Source of the DNA: Roseihalotalea indica
GTDB taxonomy: Bacteria; Bacteroidota; Bacteroidia; Cytophagales; Cyclobacteriaceae
DNA length: 64,000 nucleotides
Direction: 5' to 3'
Assembly: GCF_022458895.1 (NCBI RefSeq)
Contig: NZ_JAINFL010000002.1
Coordinates: forward strand, 434,001 to 498,000
Shown in pieces: positions 55,986 to 63,694 of this stretch (position 1 is the first letter of the stretch; every line of letters begins with the position of its first letter). The position numbers and the translations under genes were made by a program. The notes under the pieces are model-generated. The model had not been told where the DNA came from, did not search any database, and was given only the letters and a program-made list of their open reading frames with translations.

Positions 55986-58900
55986 TTATTTCCTTGATTC
56001 AACCGGATACCCTTTCTGAATCAGCACCACCGGGCCTAGTAAGCCCGAAGGCAATAGTTCGGCATCGGCCTGATAAAAAGGCATGGTTGTAAATGTGATT
56101 TTCTCTTCCACACCAGGTTGGGCATCACCGATCAGCCGGTTCACCCAAACATTGGTTACCATAACCTGCAAAGTATTTTGTCCGGGCTGAAGGGCGCTGT
56201 TAAGCTGAACGCGGTAGGGTTTTTTCCAGATTACCCCCAGCGATTGTCCATTGAGGATGACCTCTGCCAGGTTTTTAACTTCGCCCAGGTCCAGTATAAG
56301 CTCCGCCTCGGCTGATACTTCAGGCGCTTGAAATGTGGTTTGATAGGTAGCTGTACCAGAGAAGTACTTGATACCTTCTTCTTCCTTTTCAGTCCATGAT
56401 TCCAGTTTATCAAAAGTAGATTGAAGAGGAGCCCCTCGCTCTGCCTGAAAGCTCACAGCCCAGGGATCGGTGAGCGTTAACAATTCCTGTTCTTCCATTT
56501 CGGGTACGGTATAGGAGTTTGCCAGGGCTTCTTCGCCAAACACAACAAAGAACGCATCCCAGGGAGCCATGTCTAACAGCACAGTGGTTCGATCACTCTC
56601 AATGGTATACGAGACCTCAGAAACTTCACCCGTTTGTGGATGCCAAAGCTTGGGCACCTTACCCGACATTCGGAAACTTACTTCGGCGGAAGTCGGACTT
56701 TCACTACGATTGTTTAACCAGTAAATATCCTGCTCCGGTGTTTTGCGGTGGCGGTACAGAACTTCAAAATCAGCATTACTGACAAGCACATCTTCAGCCA
56801 AATTTAGTGCATTTAGAGCAGCGCCTACATCACCTTTCAGCACGTTAGAGTTCTGCCAGACTTCGTCTACCAATGTTTGAAATTCCTCCGAATCATCCGC
56901 CAGACTGGGTGATTCTTCCGGTTTCATGCCACTTACTTTTCCCCCGGCATCTACCAACTCCTTCAATTTTTTTAGTACGGGTAACGTCATTAGTCGAGCG
57001 CTTTCGTCCAGTACCAGTAGTGGGTATGTATTACCGCTAGGAGCTACAAACTGCCCATCTTTCACTTCTATGGCATCGATCAGGGCCGAAGCGTTTACAA
57101 AATCAAACTCGTACCCAGCCGGTACAGGAGGCAACTGATCAGCGAAGCGGGAGGTGATGTTATGGTTCTCACCGTAGTAGTAGAGCACGTCGGCTACATT
57201 ACTGCCTTGTTGCAGCATATGGCAGCTTCTCGCCAGATAATCTATCCAGGGTTTAGCCTGCTCGGCCCAGGTTTCCTGCCGGGTGAAGTACTGCCCAAAC
57301 GGACCCAACGAAAAGCCCGGCATCTTATCATCCAGAGGTTGATGTACGGAGGTATGGATCACAAAGCGGTTCAGCCCCGAAGCCAGCTCCATATCGGCCG
57401 TACGCTTGAGCTTAGCCGGATGATAGGAAAAGGCGTTTCCGACAGAGGTCATAGACTCGGCCGCTACAAACTCCTGCCCGTAGATGTTGGCTACCGAAGC
57501 CGACTCGCGAATATCCGCTTTGCTGCGCACTTCTTCGTCTTCACCTCCGGCCAGGCTACCGGGAGTCCACATAGCCGACATGGGGATATCTGCGTTTCGC
57601 TTTACATCCATGCCATCGGCCAGGTAAATACGCTTGTTTTCGTGCGATTCGGTGTATCGCTTCATATCTCGCTTGTGCAGTTCTTCGCCAATCACATCGT
57701 AGTGGTTTTCGGCGATCATTTCCCCGATCGTCTTTCGAAAATCCCACAGGAATTGCTCGCTGGCCTCGCTACTTTGAATCACCCGACCGGTAAGCACAGG
57801 TACAAAGGGTTTCATATCGTACCCTCTTCGGACGGAAAATTCGGAGAACATATCCTCCGTCCAGGTCATGTGCCCGGCTTCGTAGCTGTCCAGAATCATA
57901 TAGCCTAACCCCTCTTCGCCCATCATGCCGCCAGTGGCATCTTTATACATATCCAGGTAGGTATTAATATAACTTGTTACCGCATCGGCATCCAGTTTAT
58001 CTACTTCCAGCCCGGTAGCCTCCGGTGAGGCCGGATGGTTCTGTCGGCCCGTTAGCGAATAGCCCAGACGAACGATTCGCCATTTGCCATCGGGTGCGTC
58101 CCACTCCAGACTACCGTCGGGCTGCATCTGAGCGCTTAGATCAATTACGTCCTCGGTAGGCACAGCATCTTCAGCGGATGATGATGAAGCGACTTCGTTT
58201 TCTTTCCAGGGAATGAAACCCGCTTTTGATTCAAACTGATCAATCCGGTCGGTCGTATGCAGAACGATTTCGGCAACGGGTACGCCATCCGGCTCAGCTG
58301 GTTCGGAGCTTCCCCCAAACATAGCAGCAAACGGGCTACTGGCGGGGGGCAGGGTAGTGAAGGTAAATCGGAAATATTTGGCAGTGGTGGGGGGGATGCT
58401 GATGGTGTTTTGCGGAACAATGCTACCGGGAACCCGTGCTATTTCTTTGAAATTGACCCCGTCATCACTTACTTGTAAAGCCCGGTTTTCCGGTCCGCCG
58501 TTAAATTCTTGCAAGGGCACTTCATTGGCACCTACGATAGAAAATGCCTTGAAGGTCTGAGGATTTTCAAACTCAAACTGTATCCACATCTCTTCGTCTA
58601 CTTCCTCCGGTGGCAGGTAGGTCGTGGTGTTCAGATCTCCATCGGTGAGTGCTTCCAGCGTAAAGTTGCCACCACTGGAGGTGATGGTCGGATTCAGTTC
58701 AGCCAGAAGCTTTTCCGTATCGGGTACGCGATAGGCAATCACTGCCGCATCATGGTAATAGGTAGGTAACTCGCCGTGACTTTCGCCTAACAGCGTGGTT
58801 TCTGGTAAGGCTATATTCTGAAAATGGCCGGTTGCTTCCGAAGGTTGAGGTATTGCCCCTCTGAAAGTCTGTCCGCCCGTTACCAAGGTTTCGGTCCAGA

Positions 58901-59309
58901 CATATTTTTTCATGCCATCTTTCGGTTCTACCCAGGGGCCACCCGTTACACTCCAGCCCGGTGAGCCAGCAATAGCCATTTCCAGTTCTAAGCTATCAGC
59001 CAGTTTAGTAGCAAACTGGAAAGCGGCTTTCCAATCGGGTTGCATGTACTCAATCTTTTTTTCCATCACCAGGGGAGTAAACAGGTTGGCGTCAAAGTTC
59101 TGAAATCCGCCAATGCCTGTTCGCTTCATCCATTCCAAATCTTTTCGGATTCCATCCTGGCTGATGTTTCCGTTCATCCAGTGCCACCATACCCGAGGTT
59201 TGGCTGTATTGGGAGGATTTTGAAAATCTGGTAAAAGTGAGTCTTGCGCAATGCCTGGAACAGCTATCAGTAAGAAATAAACGAGTAGGAGTTTAGGTTG
59301 TAGCTTCAT
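55986..59309 (-). CDS. GH106-type glycosyl hydrolase (alpha-L-rhamnosidase family)
   Basis: A 1107-residue exported enzyme with a signal peptide ending at PGIAQ. Near the N-terminus it has the family pattern PRVWWHWMNGNISQDGI, then SPGWSVTGGPWVEP, which are typical of GH106. A discoidin-like sugar-binding segment is inserted at about 190-330. The barrel continues with MILDSYEAGHMTW and the C-terminal ~150 residues form a jelly-roll with GQSLGVIWKKPYRV. GH106 enzymes release alpha-L-rhamnose from pectin rhamnogalacturonans, ulvan or gums. It heads towards 55986 with an SDR gene upstream on the same strand, 132 bases away. Substrate is inferred from family only. Confidence 0.85.
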   Translation of the reverse strand: MKLQPKLLLVYFLLIAVPGIAQDSLLPDFQNPPNTAKPRVWWHWMNGNISQDGIRKDLEWMKRTGIGGFQNFDANLFTPLVMEKKIEYMQPDWKAAFQFATKLADSLELEMAIAGSPGWSVTGGPWVEPKDGMKKYVWTETLVTGGQTFRGAIPQPSEATGHFQNIALPETTLLGESHGELPTYYHDAAVIAYRVPDTEKLLAELNPTITSSGGNFTLEALTDGDLNTTTYLPPEEVDEEMWIQFEFENPQTFKAFSIVGANEVPLQEFNGGPENRALQVSDDGVNFKEIARVPGSIVPQNTISIPPTTAKYFRFTFTTLPPASSPFAAMFGGSSEPAEPDGVPVAEIVLHTTDRIDQFESKAGFIPWKENEVASSSSAEDAVPTEDVIDLSAQMQPDGSLEWDAPDGKWRIVRLGYSLTGRQNHPASPEATGLEVDKLDADAVTSYINTYLDMYKDATGGMMGEEGLGYMILDSYEAGHMTWTEDMFSEFSVRRGYDMKPFVPVLTGRVIQSSEASEQFLWDFRKTIGEMIAENHYDVIGEELHKRDMKRYTESHENKRIYLADGMDVKRNADIPMSAMWTPGSLAGGEDEEVRSKADIRESASVANIYGQEFVAAESMTSVGNAFSYHPAKLKRTADMELASGLNRFVIHTSVHQPLDDKMPGFSLGPFGQYFTRQETWAEQAKPWIDYLARSCHMLQQGSNVADVLYYYGENHNITSRFADQLPPVPAGYEFDFVNASALIDAIEVKDGQFVAPSGNTYPLLVLDESARLMTLPVLKKLKELVDAGGKVSGMKPEESPSLADDSEEFQTLVDEVWQNSNVLKGDVGAALNALNLAEDVLVSNADFEVLYRHRKTPEQDIYWLNNRSESPTSAEVSFRMSGKVPKLWHPQTGEVSEVSYTIESDRTTVLLDMAPWDAFFVVFGEEALANSYTVPEMEEQELLTLTDPWAVSFQAERGAPLQSTFDKLESWTEKEEEGIKYFSGTATYQTTFQAPEVSAEAELILDLGEVKNLAEVILNGQSLGVIWKKPYRVQLNSALQPGQNTLQVMVTNVWVNRLIGDAQPGVEEKITFTTMPFYQADAELLPSGLLGPVVLIQKGYPVESRK

Positions 59310-59355
59310 ATTTCTATTGTTTAGGTTATGTATTATCTCAACATATTAGCAGGCA

Positions 59356-59402
59356 GAAGTTACTAATTATCCTGCTTTTTTCAGTACCGGTTCAGTAACT
59401 TC
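59356..59402 (-). other. Inverted repeat between the SDR and GH106 genes
   Basis: GAAGTTACT (59356-59364) and AGTAACTTC (59394-59402) are a perfect 9-bp inverted repeat with a 29-base loop that itself holds a T6 run. AGCAGG and CCTGCT lie nearby and compete. It may be a weak terminator of the SDR transcript or a regulatory stem before GH106. Confidence 0.3.
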
Positions 59403-59441
59403 CTCCCAGGAATAATACCAGCGATCATCTGGACTATCATT

Positions 59442-60248
59442 TTACAACTGGGTTAAGCCACTCATTTTTTTCTGAATGAAATGAGTGGCGTATTTTGGAG
59501 CGATACGGTACAGTATATCCAGAAACCAGGCATCCTTCCCAACCGTGACACGGAATTTATTTTTCTCCATAGCCCGGATAATCATTCCGGCGGCTTTTGT
59601 TGCTGGTAGTGCCATATTTCCTTTTGCGGGATTGGCTTCTTGCCTGGGAGGCCCCAAACCCGAATTTTCGGTAATATTGGTCGCCACCGCTCCTGGAAAA
59701 ATCACGGTAACATGTACCGGAGTATCTCTAAGTTCGGCATACAACCCTTCGGTAAAAATCTTTACGGCAGCTTTTGTAGCTCCATATACTGTCTGCCTCG
59801 GAAACGGAATAAACCCACCCATGCTTGACACATTGACAATATGTGCTTCCGGACGTTCCAAGAGCAATGGTAAAAATGCTTTCGTCATATACACCGTGCC
59901 GTAAAAATTAACATCGACTACTTTATTTATCTCTTCTATCGTCAGGTCATTAACAGCAATAAACTTCTGGATAATACCTGCGTTGTTGATGATGCCGTCT
60001 ACCGAACCGAAGTGCTTTATAACTTCACTAGGTAAAGCATCTACTCGGGCTTTATCAGTAATATCCATAACAAACGCCTTGAAGCGGTCTTCCCCAACCT
60101 TAGCCGCCCTTTGTGTTTCTGCGAGTGCTTCAGAATGAATATCAATACCAGCAATGTTAGCCCCTGCTTCAAGCAACTGCCAACAAAGTGCCTGCCCTAT
60201 TCCACTTCCGGCTCCTGTCACAATCAGCGTTTTACCATCAACCTTCAT
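59442..60248 (-). CDS. SDR family oxidoreductase
   Basis: A 268-residue classical short-chain dehydrogenase/reductase. It has the cofactor loop TGAGSGIGQA (11-20), NNAG at 88-91, and the catalytic Ser141-142 / Tyr155 / Lys159 set (VSSMGGF and VYGATKAAV). The family oxidises or reduces alcohols, sugars or lipids with NAD(P); the Asp36 after the second strand (AGIDIHSE) favours NAD. It lies 2 bases after a small upstream ORF, and the promoter for both seems to be the -7 box at 60525-60532. The GH106 gene downstream may belong to the same regulon. Confidence 0.9.
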   Translation of the reverse strand: MKVDGKTLIVTGAGSGIGQALCWQLLEAGANIAGIDIHSEALAETQRAAKVGEDRFKAFVMDITDKARVDALPSEVIKHFGSVDGIINNAGIIQKFIAVNDLTIEEINKVVDVNFYGTVYMTKAFLPLLLERPEAHIVNVSSMGGFIPFPRQTVYGATKAAVKIFTEGLYAELRDTPVHVTVIFPGAVATNITENSGLGPPRQEANPAKGNMALPATKAAGMIIRAMEKNKFRVTVGKDAWFLDILYRIAPKYATHFIQKKMSGLTQL

Positions 60249-60250
60249 AG

Positions 60251-60502
60251 CTACCTGATTGAGTGTTGATGAATGGCACGAATGTTATGTCTGGCAAACG
60301 AGTTTGGCTTAATGGGGTGTACATGGTTAATAAGTATTGCCACACCTGAAATAGGGCGAAGGTTCTCTATTAGACTCTTAGTGCCAATTTGGATGATGTA
60401 AATCAGAGAGAATATTGCCAGCCTGGTTTCTTTGTCTTTGGGCAGAAAAGTGTTGGTGCTGACAAAAGTTTGGGAAGCGGCAGATAGGTTGAGTAATTTC
60501 AT
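60251..60502 (-). CDS. Small hypothetical protein, 83 aa
   Basis: The frame begins 16 bases after the predicted transcription start of the minus-strand promoter, has an A-rich leader (AATAAAG before ATG), and ends with a TAG only 2 bases before the SDR start. That geometry is what a real first gene of the transcript would show. Composition is unusual, with many Ile, Asn and His (HNIRAIHQHSIR at the end), no known motif and one weak hydrophobic stretch, so it could also be a leader. I cannot assign a function. Confidence 0.4.
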   Translation of the reverse strand: MKLLNLSAASQTFVSTNTFLPKDKETRLAIFSLIYIIQIGTKSLIENLRPISGVAILINHVHPIKPNSFARHNIRAIHQHSIR

Positions 60503-60524
60503 CTTTATTCTGAAGGTGGCATTC

Positions 60525-60532
60525 CAAATATA
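60525..60532 (-). promoter_or_regulatory. -7 box of the minus-strand promoter (small ORF and SDR)
   Basis: On the minus strand TATATTTG is a perfect TAnnTTTG. The first ATG on that strand follows at 60502, about 22 bases later. The palindrome 60541-60571 begins 8 bases upstream of it. Confidence 0.55.
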
Positions 60533-60540
60533 GTAAATAA

Positions 60541-60571
60541 TTTTTATTGTCTATTATTTAGACAATAAAAA
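60541..60571. promoter_or_regulatory. Candidate operator: 13-bp perfect palindrome with TGTC/GACA core
   Basis: TTTTTATTGTCTA (60541-60553) and TAGACAATAAAAA (60559-60571) are exact complements around TTATT. It lies 8 bases from the minus-strand -7 box and 9 bases from the plus-strand -7 box, so one bound protein would cover both divergent promoters. The TGTC...GACA core is the general form of NrtR-family NUDIX regulator sites, and such a regulator is encoded at 62665. The pairing of regulator and site is inferred. Confidence 0.6.
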
Positions 60572-60580
60572 CTTGATGGT

Positions 60581-60588
60581 TATCTTTG
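60581..60588 (+). promoter_or_regulatory. -7 box of the plus-strand promoter (GH2)
   Basis: TATCTTTG fits TAnnTTTG and lies 9 bases after the palindrome. The GTG at 60636 and the preferred ATG at 60675 are downstream. Confidence 0.5.
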
Positions 60589-60674
60589 AGAGACTTAGAG
60601 CGTTTTCTTGGTAAACTTTTGCTTGTCGTTTTAACGTGAATACTGATTCCAACAACCTATCATTAATAAAACTC

Positions 60675-62567
60675 ATGACCTACTTAAGAAAAAAAAGACA
60701 TGAAGAATTGTATAGTATCCTCTTATCACTACTTCTGTTAGTAAGCTGCATCTCAAATTCTTCAGCCCAGACCTTCGCTACTGCTAACCCCGCTGACATT
60801 GCACTATACCCGCAGCAGAATGACCTGAGGAATGTCCTTAATCTATCCGGGATCTGGAAATTCAAAAAAGACTCTCTAGAAATAGGTGAATCGGAAAACT
60901 GGCAAAATGGTCTTCAAGATACCCGCTCCATTGCCGTGCCGGGTAGCTGGAATGAGCAGTTTGCCGACAGTCGTAATTACCTGGGTATGGCCTGGTACGA
61001 GACTGAAACTTTTGTGCCTGCTTCCTGGCAGGGGCAGCGCATCTTGATCAGAGTTGGCTCGGCTAATTACGCAGCGAAAGTTTGGGTAAACGGGCAAGCA
61101 GTAGGACAGCACGAAGGTGGGCATCTGCCATTTGCGTTTGAGATCGGGAGCCTCATGAAATGGGGGGCTAATAACCGGATTAGCATTCAGGTAGAAAATC
61201 ACCTGAAGCCTTCGCGCGTACCCACCGGCAACGTAGCAGGCAGTCCCTTTCAAAGTTACCCTAAGTCTAATTATGATTTCTTTCCCTACACCGGGCTGCA
61301 TCGGGATGTATGGTTGTACTCTGTTCCTAATGAGGCTTCTATCAAAGATATTACCGTTAAAACAGATTTTGAAAGTACTACCGGTAGTGTAGCAGTATCG
61401 GTAGAAACTGAAGGAAGCGCCCAGCGGGGCAAAGTAATTATTTCGGGAGAAGGGCAGCAGTATGAAGCCGACTTGCGCTTTGCTGATAATGCTGCAAATG
61501 CGACTATATCCATTCCTGACGTTCGCCTTTGGTCGCCCGATAATCCTTACCTATACAGCGTAGAAGTAACTATTGGTGATGCTGATGCCATTCTTGACCG
61601 TTATACGCTAGAGACCGGAGTAAGAACCATTAGCGTGACCGAGAATGAACTACTGCTGAATGGTGAGCCTATCTTTTTGAAAGGGTTTGGTAAACATGAG
61701 GATTTCCCGATTTTTGGCAAGGGTACTGCTCATCCGGTTATGGTAAAAGACTACGCCTTAATGAAATGGACCGGAGCCAATTCGTTTCGTTCCTCCCACT
61801 ACCCCTACGATGAAGAATACCTGCGCATGGCCGACCGAGAAGGGTTTCTGGTGATTGATGAGACTCCTGCCGTTGGACTATACTTTCACGGTGATACCAC
61901 GGAGCTGGCTCAACGGCAAGCTATGTGCAAACAGTACATTCGCGAGATGATTACCCGGGATAAAAATCACCCATCGGTTATTATGTGGTGTATTGCCAAT
62001 GAACCGTTCCCGGAAAGTCTGAATCCGGGGGCCGGGTTTCGGGAGGCCACGCCCAAAAGTATTGAGCTATTTGAAGAACTGTTCGCACTGGTTAAGCAAC
62101 TGGACTCTACCCGACTGGCTACGCTGGTTGGAGTAATGGGCGGCCCGGCCGAGTGGGTAGGATTAGCCGATATTATTTGCATCAACCGCTACTATGGTTG
62201 GTATACCCATCTGGGTGATTTGGAAGGAGCTACTCAGTTACTGGGAATGGAACTGGATGGACTGCATCAACGATTTAAAAAGCCGATCATCATCACTGAG
62301 TTTGGGGCAGATACCTACCCGGGTATGCATGCGGCAGAGCCGGAGATGTTTACCGAAGAATTTCAAACCCAATTTATAAAAGCCTATCTGGATGTAGCCG
62401 AGGCTCGCGATTTTATGGCTGGTATGCACGTATGGGCCTTCTCCGATTTCCGAACCAGTCAGGGATTGATCCGTTTCGGTGGGGTTAACTATAAAGGAGT
62501 CTTCACTCGCGATAGAAAACCCAAGGCAGCGGCTCATTATTTAAGGTTGCGATGGACGAACCAATAG
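60675..62567 (+). CDS. Glycoside hydrolase family 2 (beta-glucuronidase/galactosidase type)
   Basis: A 630-residue GH2 enzyme from the ATG at 60675, which gives a good signal peptide (hydrophobic run, VSC at 23-25, then SSAQ); a GTG at 60636 is an alternative. It has the jelly-roll domain (GIWKFKKDSL, GMAWYETETFV), an Ig-like domain, and a TIM barrel. The acid/base is Glu443 (CIANEPFPES) and the nucleophile Glu542 (ITEFGAD). The length and the SSHYPYDEEYLRMAD segment resemble UidA-type beta-glucuronidases. It faces the small ORF-SDR genes across a shared operator and precedes a NUDIX-type regulator, consistent with degradation of a rhamnose- and uronate- or galactose-containing glycan with GH106. 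Confidence 0.87.
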   Translation: MTYLRKKRHEELYSILLSLLLLVSCISNSSAQTFATANPADIALYPQQNDLRNVLNLSGIWKFKKDSLEIGESENWQNGLQDTRSIAVPGSWNEQFADSRNYLGMAWYETETFVPASWQGQRILIRVGSANYAAKVWVNGQAVGQHEGGHLPFAFEIGSLMKWGANNRISIQVENHLKPSRVPTGNVAGSPFQSYPKSNYDFFPYTGLHRDVWLYSVPNEASIKDITVKTDFESTTGSVAVSVETEGSAQRGKVIISGEGQQYEADLRFADNAANATISIPDVRLWSPDNPYLYSVEVTIGDADAILDRYTLETGVRTISVTENELLLNGEPIFLKGFGKHEDFPIFGKGTAHPVMVKDYALMKWTGANSFRSSHYPYDEEYLRMADREGFLVIDETPAVGLYFHGDTTELAQRQAMCKQYIREMITRDKNHPSVIMWCIANEPFPESLNPGAGFREATPKSIELFEELFALVKQLDSTRLATLVGVMGGPAEWVGLADIICINRYYGWYTHLGDLEGATQLLGMELDGLHQRFKKPIIITEFGADTYPGMHAAEPEMFTEEFQTQFIKAYLDVAEARDFMAGMHVWAFSDFRTSQGLIRFGGVNYKGVFTRDRKPKAAAHYLRLRWTNQ

Positions 62568-62664
62568 ATTTTCAGAAAACGGATGTCTGCTTATGAATAC
62601 GAAAAGGTAAGAACAATTAAGTTTAGCTTTTGATTTTCTACCTTTTGTAAATTTCCTATAAGAC

Positions 62665-63390
62665 ATGAAGCCACTGAGTGAACAGAATTTTATTCAACAA
62701 CTTTCAATTGACTGTGTCATATTTGGCTATCAGGAAAAGCAGCTTAAAGTACTGGTTCCTAAACTTAATTTTAAAGGCGATTTTTGGGCCTTACCTAGTG
62801 GTTTTATTTTTCAGGATGAAGGAATTGACCAGGCAGCTCGCAGAATTCTGGAAGACAGAACCGGTATCAGAGATATTTTTTTGGAGCAGTATCGGGTTTT
62901 TGGTAATACCCAACGAACCAGTGTTGAGTTCATGGAGCGGTTAGTAGCCCTTAACATTGAAAAAGTGCCGGAAGGTAAAATTTTTAAAACCGAGTTTGAG
63001 TGGTTTACCCGCCGTTTTATTTCCATTGGCTATTATGCATTAGTAGATATCAATAGGGTGATCCCAAAGAAAATAGAGATAGACGAATCCATTAAGTGGT
63101 ATAATATCAAAGAACTACCAGGCATGATCATGGACCACAATGAGCAGGTAGGAATTGCACTGGAAACACTCCGCAAAGATTTTGATCAACAATTCATATG
63201 GTTCAACCTTCTCCCGGAAACGTTTACCATGAAAGAACTCCAGCAGCTTTACGAAACGGTATACGACCGACCATTTCGCAGGAACAATTTTCAAAAGAAA
63301 ATACTTGACCTTAATGTGTTAGAACGACTAGATAAAAAGTTTACCGGCGCCGCTAATAAAGCTCCTTATCTGTATCGTTTTAAAGTATAA
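62665..63390 (+). CDS. NUDIX-fold winged-helix regulator (NrtR/AraR-like)
   Basis: A 241-residue protein: NUDIX domain (about 10-145) and a C-terminal winged helix (FTMKELQQLYETVYDRPFRR NNFQKKIL context, ~185-235) as in NrtR-type regulators. The Nudix box should read Gx5Ex7REUxEExGU, but here positions 61, 64 and 65 are Ile, Asp and Arg instead of Glu (R60-I-L-E-D-R-T-G67). The loss of the metal-binding glutamates suggests no pyrophosphohydrolase activity and a ligand-sensing role. In Bacteroidota, NUDIX-type regulators such as AraR control sugar use. It lies 97 bases after the GH2 gene and could be its regulator, acting at the palindrome 60541-60571. Confidence 0.88.
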   Translation: MKPLSEQNFIQQLSIDCVIFGYQEKQLKVLVPKLNFKGDFWALPSGFIFQDEGIDQAARRILEDRTGIRDIFLEQYRVFGNTQRTSVEFMERLVALNIEKVPEGKIFKTEFEWFTRRFISIGYYALVDINRVIPKKIEIDESIKWYNIKELPGMIMDHNEQVGIALETLRKDFDQQFIWFNLLPETFTMKELQQLYETVYDRPFRRNNFQKKILDLNVLERLDKKFTGAANKAPYLYRFKV

Positions 63391-63395
63391 AACAA

Positions 63396-63428
63396 AAACC
63401 CTCTCAGATTTTTTTTCTGAGAGGGTTT
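63396..63428 (+). terminator. Terminator after the NUDIX regulator
   Basis: AAACCCTCTCAGA (63396-63408) and TCTGAGAGGGTTT (63416-63428) form a perfect 13-bp stem around seven Ts, 5 bases after the stop. No long T tail follows, but the symmetric A/T ends suggest it can serve both strands. Confidence 0.65.
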
Positions 63429-63513
63429 AAAAGATGTTTGTGGAGCCGGAGGCTCCTGAACTTATATTATAATATACTGATATTCAGATTTATACATTAA
63501 AATGAAGCAAGTT

Positions 63514-63581
63514 AGTAACCGAAAAAGTAACCGATTTATTTGCGTAGTTTTGGTGCCTTTTGTAGGCAGTTTTTGGCACCA
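63514..63581. repeat. Short iterons and inverted repeat near the right edge
   Basis: AGTAACCGA occurs twice, 12 bases apart, followed by TGGTGCC and GGCACCA as an inverted repeat with a 17-base loop. Such packed short repeats are typical of recombinase or replication-protein binding zones, but no recombinase gene is visible on this side. Confidence 0.35.
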
Positions 63582-63694
63582 GTATACTGCAAAGAATTTA
63601 CTCATGTAGCTATATTTATCACTGTATATATTGTTTCCAAAAATCTAGCAAGAACCAGAACCCTAATCCCTATCGTGAATTTATCTATTATACT

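Larger units (their letters stand above)
63391..63694. other. Intergenic, 304 bp, with possible element boundary
   Basis: After the terminator come GTGGAGCCGGAGGCTCC (63440-63456), which contains a GGAGCC/GGCTCC hairpin and resembles a degenerate tmRNA/tRNA 3' end, two direct copies of AGTAACCGA (63514-63522 and 63526-63534), and an inverted repeat TGGTGCC/GGCACCA (63551-63557 and 63575-63581). Beyond 63600 no structure is seen until the partial gene. Confidence 0.4.

Noticed and set aside
57162..57908. 248-codon plus-strand frame inside the GH106 gene
   Set aside because: It is antisense to a full-length gene with clear family motifs. Its residues are atypical and it has no leader or context of its own.
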